Positions 37,697 to 51,337 of a DNA stretch of 64,000 bases are shown here, piece after piece. The position numbers and the translations under genes were made by a program. The notes below the pieces were generated by a model, which made no database searches, was not told the origin of the DNA, and was given only the letters and a program-made list of their open reading frames with translations. How positions within the stretch are numbered: the stretch's first letter is position 1; each line of letters opens with the position of its first letter. The DNA is taken from contig CM055104.1 in assembly GCA_029204225.1 (NCBI GenBank), positions 52,320,294 to 52,384,293 on the forward strand, written 5' to 3'. Origin of the DNA: Diphasiastrum complanatum. Taxonomy: Eukaryota; Streptophyta; Lycopodiopsida; Lycopodiales; Lycopodiaceae.

Positions 37697-40600
37697 ACAA
37701 TGTAGATGAGTACCCAAGAATCTCAATAATCAAAAGCCAAACAATACATATCTCTAACCTCTAATTATAGTCTTCGAAGGAACCCAAATGAATCTTCAAG
37801 GAAACTCCTTGCTTAATGTGAAAAGTAAGGGAGGTAACCCTTTGGAGGAAAACATTGTGCCCATTAGCTTCATGCCCACATATTCATAATGATGGTCCCA
37901 GGAGCACTATAGGTCCTCGACACTCACACAAGATCTATTGCCCTCAATTTGGGCTGAAATGAGAAGCTAAACAATGTAGTCGTTGAAAGACACAAACTAT
38001 AAAACAACATATACTAGGGATGATGACATAAAAGAAAGTCAATGTTGTACACAAGTCGAAAAAGTGCACATGACAAAAAGTTGTTGGACAATAATGATTC
38101 CCAAAGCTGCAACATACCCAAAAAAAATCCATTGAAAGGCAACATAAAAGCCTATCAAGGTAGACAATTGGCCCGAAAATGCCCAATGAAGACCCAAAAA
38201 TTTGTCTTGGATAAGCACACACCAAGCAAGCCATAGGGACCAAAATGATAGAAAGAGGTACCATAAACATTCTAATACCAACTACACAAATCCAATGTTG
38301 CACAGAGAAGAAGACTGTTGCGACATGCAAACTATAAAGTTGTGATTGTGGAACAAGCAATGAACATTGAGACTAATTATGGATAGAAAAGCATCATCAT
38401 GAATGTTATAACATGCAAGGATATCCCAAGGCATTGGGCAACTTGACAGTCCAAGAGTACCAAGAACATGAACCCTAATGTATTCGCATAGCCATCCTAC
38501 CATACCAAGAGCACCATCAGAATATAAAAATGGATAGAACCTTGCCCCCAAACAGATCCAAAACCAATTTGATAGCCCAGGCCTTCCGTTTAGAGACACT
38601 ATCATAAAGCACAGGAGATAGAGAGAAACACCAACCAAATAGCTTCCAAACGATCCCAAGGGACCATGAATGCTTTAGTGTAACAGCAATAAATACTAAA
38701 AACAGTATAGGCCATTAAAAAACTAGTACCACCAACTTTGATTGCCAAATAGAAGTTCATGGCTCAAGCAAAGATGCCACCCATGTACATAGAATCATCA
38801 TGAGAGTAGACCTTACACAATAAATAGACCCATAGGAGCTATGATAGCACATTTAACAACCAGAAGAATGTGTGGAACACTATCATATACCATTATACCA
38901 ACAACAGTTGTAGACATCATATAAAGGTGGAATACAAAAAGGCCAAAGATCAACATCATGACGACTAGAGCATTTCATAGTAGCATCACTAAGGACATGT
39001 AGTTGTGCTATGAGACGTAGAGTCCAGTAGCAATGCTAGAATACGTATAACCACAGTGATCCCAAGCAAGTCATATCAGCCAAGCATTTGCTTGAGATCA
39101 ACAAATCTCTCAAGCAATCCCTAAGGACCAAGACTTAGACCATCAAAGTAAATGCACCACCATGGAGAAACCAAAAATACCACCCAACAACAATAAGTAG
39201 CTTCATAAACGGATGACGAGAACAACACCATAAATATCAGAATAGTCCCAAATCACGTGCAATAACACTTCCCTCAGTGTGTGTATATTTTCCAATAAGG
39301 AGAAATTTACTTGCACAAAAACTATATGAGATGAGATGCAAGAGCCTAAAGCAATAGGTAATGGAATGCGGTTGTATCAAAAACATCAATAACAACTAAG
39401 GAACCATCCAGTTCTAGATATGTATGTATCACATAACACTGAGCATATGTTTTTAGCAAATGTGAAAACCCTAGCAGTGATGAGAATGCAAGCATCTCGT
39501 ATGAAATGTTATGTGGCCCCTCTAAACATACTAGTCCAAGAATGCCAAAACTTAAAAGACAGTATTGTAAGGAATGTCGTTTGTACTGCTACCACAAACA
39601 AGCGTATTGCAAGCTGACTATACAAGTTACAAAGCAAGATAACACGAGAGGATTAAGATCAACACTAAAGCGCCAACACAACTACACATCTACCAGAACA
39701 TTGATAGGCAAAAGCCCAAAAGGGAACACAAGTCATTATGTTTGTTGACGATGAAACATAAACCTTGATCCTTGACAACAGGCTAGAACATCTAAGCTAC
39801 CTCGTGCATGTCCGCTACATGGGAAACATTCTGAAACCAAGCTAACTCCTCTTATTGTGACACCTTTGCTATACTGGAACCTCATGTGCATGACATGTGC
39901 TGGGTGCCCTAAAGCTCTGCTACAACCACACATCATGTGATCCATACTAAACCTACAGCTGCAACATCATGTGACCATCCTGAACCTTTTCAAACTATCC
40001 CTTTTGCTTAGCCCAATGTTCATAACATTATCTCTATAGCACTCAACACATTGCAAAATGCCTAACCAAGTATTGTACTTTACTTGCAAGCTATCAAACA
40101 CTGCCAATAAAGGCATATTGTATAAAATATCGTACCAACATGAACTTTCATCATGAAAAAATCGAAGTAACTTTCTTGTAATTTCACAAGGAGTTTGTTG
40201 GACCAACCATCTAACAAGTCAAAGGGACTCATGTCTAGTGTTGTAAGGGACACTGGGTAATATCACATAAGGAGCGCAGTGTCTAAAAGCTTCTATGTTT
40301 CATGCCTATGTGTCAGTGAAGTGGCATGAGTCACTAGCTGATTTGCATGGGCCACGTGTAGTTGAAGATGGGTCAAGATTAGATGGGGATTTAGGTGTGA
40401 GCATTTGAAGGCATGTCTCATTCATTCTAATGCAAAGGTTGGTTAGGCAATAGACTTTCTTCTACGTTACTACAATGTGATTTTAAAAACAGATCAATTA
40501 AAGTAGAAGTTTTGCATCTTGATTGTGTTCTATGGTAGTTAGTGTATGGTAGATATTGGCATCTCCAGAATCCTGATAATAGCTCATATAAATGTGTTAA

Positions 40601-43600
40601 ATAACTACTTTAGCTAGTGAAGGACAAAGGGTAGGTGCTAGGGGACCATGATCTAAGACACTTGTCTCTTTAAAGTCCTAATTGCAGCTTAGGAATTAGA
40701 TAGTATTGATGGCTCTATGACTCAAGAATAGAACAAGCCTGAATGAATCCAACTCATACGTGTGAAAATTGAATCTAGAATGAAGAACTTGGGAAAGGTA
40801 AATTGGAACAATACTAAAAAGGCACTGTTTAAAAAAAAAATCTCATCTGTAGGAACTTTTAAGTGTAAGGGGGTGACATAATATTTCCCTATTGGATATA
40901 ACTAGAAGACTTTTTGGGTCCATGCCCATGCTACCAAAGATAGCACCTTGGTATGAATTTAGCTAGGCTCAAAGTCATATGAGCATGCTAAGTCTAGGAG
41001 AAAATGGATTCTTGGAAAAGCACTTCCAAGAGGATTCTGGACTAGGGTCAAACAAATTATGCGAAGCATCCTCGCATGTGTGCATTTGCAAGTTCTTTAC
41101 TATGGGATCGGGCTCCTAGGTGTGAAGGTCTCAAGCTTAGGTAGCTCTAGGACTATCAATTTCTAAAACCTACAATCTACAAACTACTTCTTGTCACAAA
41201 GGCAAATGAACTTCAAATGGTATGTAAGCCTTTCATAGTTAATTTCACCCCAACTAGCTACTTTGCAAGCTCTTCAACCAAAACATAAAAAAAGAAATTA
41301 ACAATTATTTATTTAGTCATTCCAATTTAATATTCTTTAAAAAAACCTGTTCTAAAACGAGCATTCCACACATTCCAAAGTGCAATGCAACTATGGATCA
41401 AACCCCACTTAACCCACAGGCATTGGACTTTATCATAGAACCTAATTTCAAATGTTAAGTGGCAAAAATACTATGATTGCAAAATATTGATTCCAAAAGA
41501 TACCCAACTTCAAAAAAAGGTGATATGAGAATAGATAGACCCATTGAACAGCAATTACCTTAAAGGAGATAAGAGATCCACAAACGTTTCCTCCACAGAC
41601 AACACAAGATGTTTTGAGTACAGATTGTCCTTGACCAACCAGGCCAACTCCTCAACCTACATTAACCATGTTGTAAAAAACTTGTTCATGAAACTTCTTT
41701 CACATATACAATTGAATCCTAACTACACAATCTTCATCAAATAAAGGTACTCCAAAAGTTGAATGAAAAGGATAAATAGAGAAGATAATGATTAGCAACT
41801 TGACATCATTGCTAGCAATAAAATGATCTACCACAAAAAATACTACTATGCTCATCAATGATTGACTTTTACTGTTCTCAACAATTAGACCTACTCACCT
41901 TGTTATCACCAACTTGCATGTTGTACTTTACCATAGCAACTGCATAGTTTAACAATTTATATAGAAAATTGTCAAGCATAACCAGAATCCTTAACACAAA
42001 AAAAAAAACTTCAAACAACCGTTTAGCATAACTGCAAAAGCACAAATATTAGAAAACATAATCTATTAAAATACCATCTTTGGTTTTTCCAAAATTCTCA
42101 CCTAGAATACAATGAGATATATTTCTAGCGTGAAGCGAAATATTTCAACAAGCTTTGTAGGATTGTAACCTGCCTCACAAAAAGGTATCAAAATACACTT
42201 TAGCTCTAGTAAACACTTGAAGTATAAAAGTTGAAATTTTGTTTTCAAAAGTAACCCGGCTAATAGATACATCCATAATTCTTTAATCATAAACTCAAAA
42301 AAACTAAATTACTCAAAGAGACTTTAGGTCTACATTTATGCATGTACTAGAACAAAACAAACTACAAAAATAAGGAAATTGTCAAATCATGCCACATAGG
42401 TCCATTGATACTCTACTAGCAAACATCTGAAACAAACAAACTTATCTAACATTTTCAAACATAGTGATTTCATCCATGAGTCAATTATAGCTTGATTTGA
42501 AGCCTTGTTGATCACAAGCCTTCCACTAACAATAATTGTAGACTCTTCTTCAATGAAACTCTTAACTTTAAAATATCACTTTTGAAAGAGCATAAAGAGC
42601 AACATCCTTGCCAAATAAAATAGTAAGGCATGTTGAAACTTGATAATAACATTGGCTATAATCATTTAAAAAATTGGCTCATTGAATATAACTCCATAGT
42701 TTATGATTTCAAAACTTGCTTAAAAGTCCTTGGCCTTGATTGTTGCAATACAATGGTTTTCAAAACATTTCCAACCTAGAAAAAAGCCAAAAGAAAGGAG
42801 ACACCGATTAGAAACGTTCAAAGGAGATAAACAAAATCAAAAATGTCATCTCACAAAAGTACACTGGTGCAAGATATTTATGGTAGTGCATGTAGAAGAC
42901 ATGAAGAAAATGACTTCCGATTCAAGAAAGAGAACTTATGTTAATATAGAGTACAAAATAGGGTTGGAAATTGTAAAAAAAAAAGGTCAAATTTGGCCTT
43001 CAAATAGGCTATTGGCCTTATATTATAGACAAAATGTGTTTCCCCTTTCCCAATATATTGACCTCATGGCATTTTCATGGTTGGAAAAATAAGAGCTGGA
43101 GAAACAAGTCTACCCATGAAGATATATGCGGAAAACGTGTTTACTCATACCTATGAATTGTACGAATATGGACTTAAGATGTAAGGCCTATATTCCGCCA
43201 CAGTTCTTGTTGAGGCTTGGAATAGGAAATTTCCTTAAGAATGTGATAGGCAGTTACTATATATTGATGTCATGTCTAGGATAACATCTTCAACCCTATG
43301 GAACTGCAGTGATATGCTCGCCGGAGCGAATTTCGCCAATAAATATTCACCCTGCTGTGAATATTGATTGAGTCAGGCCCAAAGTGCTCGCAGGTGTGGA
43401 AGCTTTTGTTTAAGCTCATTCCGTCAGGGCTTCAACTCCAAAAAGCCACACTCAGGAGGGCATACGAGAGAACAAAAACTGATCAAGCAAAGAAGTCCAG
43501 AAACATACTAGAGAATCAAGATGCCTAAAGCTTTGCTTGCTTATGCAGAACCCAGGATTACAGAGGTAGAGACTAGAATTTCAGTAGCTTGATTCAGAAG

Positions 43601-43900
43601 CGTGCATCTACGTCCCTCATCTACGACTCACGACCATAAACATGCAAAAGGTCCAATTTTCAAACCCTAGTTGGCTGGCAGCTTGGCAAAACAATGCACG
43701 GGTACCGAAACCGCTCAGCTATGGATGATCAGCGGGGAAGATACAGATACAGAGTGCCCACTACTGAGGTTACAAAGCTCGTAATTTACCAGCCTCTTTC
43801 GGAACAATTTGAGTGTGAAGAGCTGAGGACTTGCAGCTTCCAAGCATAGAAATACAATTACAGCTTTGAATTCGCAACCAAAGCATCATCCGGAACTAAA
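37697..43900. other. Long unassigned region
   Basis: About 6.2 kb of AT-rich sequence with only short frames on both strands (for example 38360-37944 minus, 42730-43092 plus) that show no recognisable domain. It may be intron or upstream flank of the minus-strand R3H-SUZ gene, but no exon of that family was recognised. Nothing else can be supported. Confidence 0.4.
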
Positions 43901-44045
43901 CCTAACCCTAAAACTAACAAACTGGGTTATAGAATACCAGCTTCGCACTCCAAATGTCGCAAGTATGGCTTAGCTTTCACTGCTCGCAGCCCAAACATCC
44001 GCCGATCCTTGCTATCACGCAATACCATCGCACAAATCTCTTCAC

Positions 44046-44049
<4 letters not shown>

Positions 44050-44103
<54 letters not shown>

Positions 44104-44298
44104 AAACAAGGGAATATAAATATACGTCTGTATATATACGCGTCTCAGTAGTATATATATATATATACACACACGTGTGTATTTACATACATTTATGTGT
44201 GTGTATCTATATATATATATATATATATATATACCCGTCTCAGTAGTATATATATATATACACACACGTGTGTATTTACATACGTTTATGTGTGTGTA

Positions 44299-44333
<35 letters not shown>

Positions 44334-44344
44334 GCGTCTCAGTA

Positions 44345-44377
<33 letters not shown>

Positions 44378-44432
44378 TGTGTATTTACATACGTTTATGT
44401 GTGTGTATATATATATATATATGTATCTAGAT
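44050..44432. repeat. Compound microsatellite / minisatellite (CT, CA, TA)
   Basis: (CT)n at about 44050-44082 and (CA)n at about 44082-44102. Then three copies of a roughly 100-base unit containing cgtctcagta, (ta)n, cacacacgtgtgtatttaca, tttatgtgtgtgtat and (ta)n. The alternating purine-pyrimidine runs are long. Apparent open frames here (Tyr-Ile repeats) are by-products of the TA repeat. Confidence 0.95.
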
Positions 44433-44439
44433 ATATAAA

Positions 44440-47400
44440 CTGGGCTTTCACCTTGGGAGTCCGCACACACGTGGACCAGACCAAGGAATAATGCTAGAGA
44501 GAAACGGGCCTTCCCTACCCAATGCCGAAAGTTTAATTTTTGTTTTTAAGTTCCTTGTTTTTTTTTTTTGTTTTGGAACGGACAAAATGTTTGTGTGGAC
44601 AACCAATGATTGGTTGTAGTATATAGCAAGTGCAATTTCTAGTGTGGTGTATGGCACTCAGTCATTGGTTGTTCATTTGAACATTATGTCATAAGATTTT
44701 ATGCTTAGGTGTTAATTTTCATGGGTTGTTAGCACCAAAAGTTCTTTAGATTTTGGTGTATATATTGTGTATAAATTTGTGCTAGTGCTTGAAAATTATA
44801 CATGAAATGTGTTAGATATTCTTTTTTGTGCATAGTTATTGAAAGTGTGCATACAAAGATGCATATTAGGCCTTGAAGTACACCCATCATGTGTAAACAT
44901 GTCAACATCAACGAGGGTCAAAGGTTGAGATGTCCTCCGCGTGCTAGAGTAGGGAATCAGAGGCCCAAAGCCAAGACCATTGGAGACCATTTGCCCAATA
45001 TTGTAATAGATCTATGTATTGACTCACAAATGGTGCAACTTATGTGATCATGTACCTTCAATAACAATCAATTTTGTAGCGAAAGTATACTTGTCAAATT
45101 CGGGTACTAATTTTAGAATTGATAACCGTTGGTTATGACCAAGTTAATGTCATACCAGCTGAACACCTATAAGGGATCACATGTAGCCTCTTTCACTCAT
45201 TTGTGGTTCAAACAAAATTTTATAGCATACATCATGTCATATGTCTAGCTTATGATGGACATTGTCGAGTCCATCATGTCATATGTCTAGCTTATGATGG
45301 ACATTGCCGAGTTATTATAAGTGTTACTATTATCAGTTGGCGTGTTACTATTATCATTGGTCAAGCTAATAAGTATGAGGTATGATCATATAATTATAAA
45401 CATTTGGTAATTTTTCACGCTTGAGGTCATGCTAGCTAACATTAAAAGCTTCATAAAATGTCGCTAAATTCGTTAGATTAGGATAATTACTTTGAACTTT
45501 AGATTATATTATTGGTGCCCAACTATCCATAATTAACTGTTGGGATTTGCCCATTTGTCCAACTTAAAATATTATATTAAACTATGTTGCCCAACCTTGA
45601 ACCTAAAAATAACAATCAATTGAGCAAAGATATGCCCAATGGTATATGTAGTTACGAAACATCTTTGACATGTAGATTATTCGCTTGTACACATAGTAAG
45701 GTCATAATTAATTTAAACAATTATGTGTAAAGAGTTCATCTAGTCACTTATCAAGATCTAGTGGTTTGTATTGTGATCAGCAGTGATACCCTGATTTTCC
45801 TTTAGAAGGTGCCTCCACTCTTTAACATGTAACCGAAAGGAAGAGTTTGAAGGTGTTTGAAACTAACATCCTTGCCACGTTGTTATTTTAAGCACTCCAT
45901 GTTTGACATCTATAAAGAGCTTTAGATTGTTCCTCATGGCTTCCTCTATTCCTTATATAGATCTATTTGAATTATATGTACATCAATCTTGATGGCAAGC
46001 ATCTACCTATGTTGGCAAAAAGGGCTTACTCAACTTGGACAAATGGTGTGAATCAAAGAAACTTTATTTTCTACTTTGAGAGTTGGGTGGTGTTCCACAT
46101 GTCACACAATAGACGAATTGCCAAGTTTTGTGGGTAGGAGATAAGCTCAAATCTCACCATTTCAACCTTTCACATACCAAACCCTTCTTTTTCTTGAGAA
46201 CAATGCTAGGCTTCTTCCTCTACCCTCATGTCATGGTAGTGAGTAATCTACCAATTATTCATTGAGCATAAAGTTTTTATTATACAATCATCAATAATCT
46301 TTTGGTTTGAGATGCAAAAAAGACTTATTGATCATGGTTGTAAGGCGCTTAGGCAATTGCAATCAATAGAATCTCACTCTTTTGTCAGAAGACTTAATTA
46401 GGCACATGAAAGTATTGACTCTCTTTTTTTAACATAAAGTACAAAATTTACTATGTACATATGTGAAGTCCCCTACATATATGTTCCTTACACAAGCCCA
46501 ACTAGGCAATCAAACAATAGGTATTAGGACAAGTGTCACCAACCCCACTAGAGAAAATTCGTGCTAGGCATCTTTAAGATATATCACTCTTCTACACAAT
46601 CTCACTTTTGCTTCCTTTTTCAGAAAATTAAACGACATAAGACCACATCTAATCTTGTATACAAATTGAATTAACTCACCTTGAAATAAAACCCTTTCAT
46701 AAAACTGAACAGTAAGGACTCCAATAACACGATCTTAGACAGCATGGATATGCGTAAGAGTCGTAGTTTCTACTAAAGGATTAGAATGGTACGGCTCTGT
46801 CCTGATACCTAGTATAAACATTGGTAGTCTCTTACTAGGTATTAATCACGTCTTTCCTACACAACGTCCTTATGCCATGGTTGTTATGTTATTCATATAT
46901 AACAATTATGGAAACACTTAACCTTACCCGTTTTAGTGTTACTTTAGACTCTTGGTGAGATACAACTGGAAAGCATAGATATGCTTAGGAGTATGGACAG
47001 CAGTGCGTGACATACCTTACTCTCTAAGAGTAACTTGGGTTAGTATAGCATGGATTTGCTCTGACACCAACACACGTGTCCACACCAAGTCTTTTCTAAG
47101 TAAAACTTTAACGATTAAAACTTTTCATACTCTTCTATGTTTAAAACGAACTGATATGGATCAATTGCCCGTAAGTAGCATGGCACTCGCCCTGATACGG
47201 TGATATAATGGCTTGGCCTATCGCTAAAACATCGTTTGTTTGGGAAGACTGGACTATGTTTTTGTTATTCAAAGCTGTTAAGTAGTATAACTTCTTTTGG
47301 ACATGAATAACAACTGATGCTTAGTTATGAGACATGTCTTTCTCACTAAACTAACTTGGGTGGTTTTGTTTTGTGGGATGGTGGCAGGTATCAACTGGTG

Positions 47401-47840
47401 GACGTCTTGAAAGTGGTTATGCTTTATGGTGCTTTATAGTACTGTATTTTATTTTTCAGTTGTACTTTACCTTGTTAGATTATGAATAAAGGCTTTAAAA
47501 GATTTTAGTCTTGCTTTGTCAAGAAGAACTAAGTGCAGTCTTGTATCTCTCTATGCATCCTAGTGGTGTAAATCCAACTATTCCTTGGTTGGGAAAGTGT
47601 TGAAATCTTTATCTTTTATCTGATTTATAAACTAACAAAGGTCTTTTCTAATGGTTTAGTCCACATGATGGTTTCAAGAAGCTGCCTCTTTGAGTTATGG
47701 GGAGCCCATGCCTCCACCTAACCATTTTGTTCAAACAATTATTTGTTGTATGAAAAAGGCCGTTGAGATGCATAAATTTATCATTAACACTGATAGGGCT
47801 ACTTGTTCTTTTGCTGACCTGAGGATAAGATTTTTTGCCT
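44440..47840. other. Unassigned region with weak LTR-like traces
   Basis: No gene is recognised. gctctgacacca near 47066 resembles a minus-strand initiator-tRNA primer site with one change, which may mark an old retroelement. A fragment near 46740-46800 (atggatatgcgtaagagt) is partly echoed near 46970 (catagatatgcttaggagta). Otherwise AT-rich DNA. Confidence 0.35.
45231..45314 (+). repeat. 42-bp tandem duplication
   Basis: atcatgtcatatgtctagct followed by tatgatggacattg occurs at 45231 and again at 45273, with one difference (tgtcgag / tgccgag). Confidence 0.9.
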
Positions 47841-47846
47841 GATTAA

Positions 47847-48404
47847 TTTGAGACTGTTGACTGGGTAAAGATTTATCTTGAGTTTGTTAAGAAGAAACAG
47901 CCGTTGAGCCTTGTGGAAAATCTTTATAGTCGTCTTAATGATTTTGTTGAAAAGTTCGAAGAAGAAGAAAAGTTCTGCAATTCACACATTAGAAAAGTGT
48001 TCATGTGCTTGGAAAATGAAAACGGTATTGTTGTTACTACCCCTTCTGCTTCTGATGCTCCTTTATCTCCGCACCCTCTTGTCTTTACTGATGACCTTGA
48101 TGAAGACAATGCCTCTCAACTTGAGATCTTCTCTCAAGACATTTGCAATATTGGTGACCTTTTCTCTTATGATTTCTACCAATCCAAAAGTTGCCAAGTC
48201 CCTTTTGTTCCTGCTAGAGTCATTGAGTACAATTCCACTCTCACATCTTACAAATTATGGAGTCTTTCTTCTGTTTATTTCCTTGCACCTATTCCTATCG
48301 ACCTTTGGATTTTGATGACTCATCTGACAAAAAAAGAAATACAAGTCTACAAATTGGCCGCACTACATAAGAGTCCTTCACTTGAGACCCCCGAGAGTAC
48401 GTAA
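47847..48404 (+). CDS. Unidentified open frame, about 185 codons, no clear start
   Basis: An uninterrupted frame from just after TAA near 47846 to TAA at 48402-48404, without an early ATG (the first in-frame ATG is near 48003). It is acidic and Ser/Phe-rich in the middle (FTDDLDEDNASQLEIFSQD). I recognise no domain. It ends about 40 bases before the minus-strand copia protease fragment and may be an exon, an old retroelement ORF or chance. Function unknown. Confidence 0.3.
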   Translation, partial: FETVDWVKIYLEFVKKKQPLSLVENLYSRLNDFVEKFEEEEKFCNSHIRKVFMCLENENGIVVTTPSASDAPLSPHPLVFTDDLDEDNASQLEIFSQDICNIGDLFSYDFYQSKSCQVPFVPARVIEYNSTLTSYKLWSLSSVYFLAPIPIDLWILMTHLTKKEIQVYKLAALHKSPSLETPEST

Positions 48405-48442
48405 AGATTTATGACTCTAGTGCATGTAGTCAGAGTAGTATC

Positions 48443-49706
48443 TTATTCGGATATTGTACACTGCTCAGATGAGAAAGTAACTGTGTAGCCCTCATCAGTT
48501 ATCTTAGAGACTGATAACAGGTTCTTTGATAGTTGAGGAATGTGAAGGATGTTGGGAACACAAATAGATAAATCGTTGTTGAATGTGATCTTGACTGTCC
48601 CTTTGCCTTCCATGTGTATGGTGCTTGAATCTCCGAGGTAGATGAATTGATCTCTGTTGTAAGCTGCATACTCGGTAAACCATTCCTTGAGAGAGTTCAT
48701 GTGTTGGGTAGCGCCGCTGTCCAGGTACCAGCTATCATAGTCTTCGTTGTTGTTGTTGTAAGCCATTAAAAAATGTGTATCTTGCTCCTTGAATTCCGCC
48801 GCGTTGGAGGAGTCTGGCTGCTGCTGTTGTTGCTTCTTCGCCTCATTGTAGATCCAGATACGACACTCCTTGATGTCGTTATTGGCTCTCTTGCAATATC
48901 GACAAAAAAGCTTCTTTCATGATCCACTATTCTCACCTTGAGTATGAGGATTCTGCTATTGCTACTGCACTTGATTCTTGCCCTTGGAGTAGCCTTTCTT
49001 CTTGGTGTATAGAGCCATGGATTTGTCTTTGATAGACAGACTGCTAGTCTTTCTCCGCATTTCTTCTTGAAGTAGGTGACCAATCACCTTTTGAAGAGTG
49101 AGGTTGGGTTGTGTGGAGATCATCCCCACAAAGTGTTCATACGACTTTGGAAGAGAAGAAAGCAAGGTCATGACGACATCGTCATCTTGAATAGAACATC
49201 CTACAGTTGATAACTGATCTAATAAAGACTTGACACTGTTGATGTGAGAAGGGATGGCAGTAGAATCAGACATGCTAAGAGTAAAGAACTTTCTTCTAAG
49301 ATGTAATCTAGTGGTTACATCATGAGTCTCATAGAGATTTGATAACAAATCTAATGCATCCTTAAAGGTTTTGCATGTGGTAACGTGAGATATTTGGGAG
49401 TCGGCTAGATTGAGTGTGATACATACTAAGGCCTTCTAATCTTTGATCTTCCATGCCTTTGCTTGATCACCATCTTCTGGTTTCAGGTCAGCACCTTCTA
49501 CTACATCCCAAAGATCTCTATCTATCAACATCATCCGGAGTTTTAACTTCTAGATGGAGAAGTTAGAACCATTGAACTTGTCAATGATTCTAGCCTCGTT
49601 GGATGATGACGAAGAGCTACATATATGAGACATACTAACAGTAATACAAATAGAACACACTTAATCTCTCGGTTTATATGAGCTATGCTTTGATACCAAT
49701 CTGATG
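48443..49706 (-). mobile_element. Minus-strand copia gag-protease fragment with PBS
   Basis: In minus-strand order: PBS ttggtatcaaagc at about 49705-49693, then Gag starting near 49632 (MSHICSSSSSSNEARIID, KFNGSNFSIWKLKLRMML). Next come the UBN2 segment at 49348-48962 (HINSVKSLLDQLSTVG, LLSSLPKSYEHFVGM), a zinc-knuckle region with frame breaks at 49083-48766, and the protease at 48766-48443 (SWYLDSGATQHMNSLKEWF, PQLSKNLLSVSKITDEGY). Stops and frameshifts interrupt it, and integrase and RT are missing. The protease is of the same family as the fragment at 5665-6038. Confidence 0.9.
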
Positions 49707-50400
49707 GGACAAGGGAGATAGAAGAACACGAATGGAGAAAAGAGCAAGAATATTGTGGAACAGCTCTCCCATTATAATCAGTTGCTAGATGCAAAAATAG
49801 TCTAATAGAAAGCTTATGCTAAATATAATCAAAGATTTAAGTGTTATAATTGCCCAACAGGAACTTGAAAATTAATTCATACTCACAAAAACAAGAGTAC
49901 AGACCACCGAAGATATTAGAAATGGTTTGTGTATGGTATTACTAAAAAATGGATTCAATCTGAAGTTTAGTTCTGAAATAAATTGAAATACCAGTGTGAT
50001 AGTGCAAGTTCCTCAAGCGTCAAAGACAGCCATCGTCTGATCAAAAATTGAGGAGTCGTAGACGTCCGTGTTATGATCAGAGTGAGTAAACAAGCACGAT
50101 CAAACAACGATAGAGTGCATTCAATCACGACAAATATTCATCTACATTATACACAGGTAGAAAAACATGCTGCTGTTATATTACACTGAAGCACAACAGT
50201 GACAATTACAACCAGAATGACGGCGCAACTAGGAGGCTCAAAATCATTCGTCTCATGGACGGAGTATCTCAAGAAATTTGTGTTGGGATGATCTATTTAT
50301 AGATTGCATCCATGTATTAACTACATTAAATGTTTGTCATCTAATTAGGTACGCCATTGTACTTGGAAGTATATGGCTTTTGTGACAACTGTACATAGTG
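49707..50400 (-). repeat. Probable LTR upstream of the minus-strand copia fragment
   Basis: Lies directly 5' (minus sense) of the PBS. It contains a promoter-like tataaatag (about 50301-50293, minus) followed by sequence without open frames, as expected of an LTR with a transcription start. The outer boundary and a second LTR copy were not identified, so the extent is approximate. Confidence 0.45.
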
Positions 50401-50529
50401 TATACTGTCAACGACTTAGGAATGTTGAGGCGGTCGAGGACGCTGCAAATTCTCTCACTTTGTATTTTACATGAAGTGGCTTTCTCTCACTTTGCAAATT
50501 TTGGGAAGTGGCTGAGAACATCCCTCGTT

Positions 50530-50720
50530 CAAAATAGACGACCTTCGACATTTTCTCCCTCTTCGGGATTTTGCGAAAAAGCTGAAGGTGCCCTTAAAAA
50601 GGCGAAGGTGCCTTTAACAGTTTAACTCATGAAAATAGATGACCTTCGAAAATTTTCTCTCTCTTCGCATTTTTCGGAAAAATGCAAAAAGCTGAAGGTG
50701 TTAAAAACAGTTAAACTTTT
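50530..50720 (+). repeat. Two-copy repeat, about 103-bp period, CTTCG-rich
   Basis: aaaatagacgaccttcgaca, then ttttctcc, ctcttcg and aaaaagctgaaggtg, near 50530, recurs near 50633 as aaaatagatgaccttcgaaa with the same following blocks. Both copies pair ccttcg with cgaagg words and could form short hairpins. Confidence 0.8.
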
Positions 50721-51337
50721 AAACTATGCATAAGTTGACTTCTTCAAAATTATTGAACGAAAGAAGCCAAAAGTAAGTGTCGCATTTTTTGGGAAAGTGC
50801 AAAAAATGCAAGTTGTGCGAACTTAGTGTATTTCTGCAGACTGTTGAAAAAGTAATGTAAATCTGCAGACTTGTTCTAAATGCAAGTTTGTGGAAGTCCT
50901 TGAAGATGGCCAAGTCTTCAATGACTTCAAGTAATTGAACTTAATATCTGAACTTGAAATTATGATAGGATTGGTTACCCTTTGCTGGAGATCAACCGAA
51001 AGCCCATTCTAGACGTTCTTCAAACAAATCGGCTGTCTAAGTTTGTGATTCTTGCAGGTATCAGATGAGCAGACTTTGAACCCAAAATAGGTTTCAATTG
51101 ACCCTAGATCAATGATCAATAAACGTGCAGGAAGAATCATGAAATAGAAATTAGTCATTCACCAAGGAGACAACTGTGGGTTTAATTCCAACAACAATGG
51201 CAAGTGCTTTGCCATCCTTTGCTTCCCATGCTGGGAGCAATTCAGGTTCTGTCGGTTCCAACAACAAGCACATAGTGTTACAACCAGTCACTCAAATCAA
51301 CAACAAGAAGAAGATGAAGCAGCTTTCATGACCAAAG

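Noticed and set aside
37944-38360. Minus-strand 138-codon open frame rich in Phe, Cys and Val
   Set aside because: Looked membrane-like, but the composition follows from A-rich sequence on the plus strand. No domain or neighbouring exon supports it.
43290-44100. Possible 5' leader and first exon of the minus-strand R3H-SUZ gene (CT-rich promoter-like sequence)
   Set aside because: The CT/GA tract and a short frame (43927 region) looked like a gene start, but no R3H-SUZ N-terminal sequence or in-phase splice donor could be read.
44177-44491. Open frames rich in Tyr-Ile on both strands
   Set aside because: They are translations of (TA)n and (CA)n microsatellites, not proteins.
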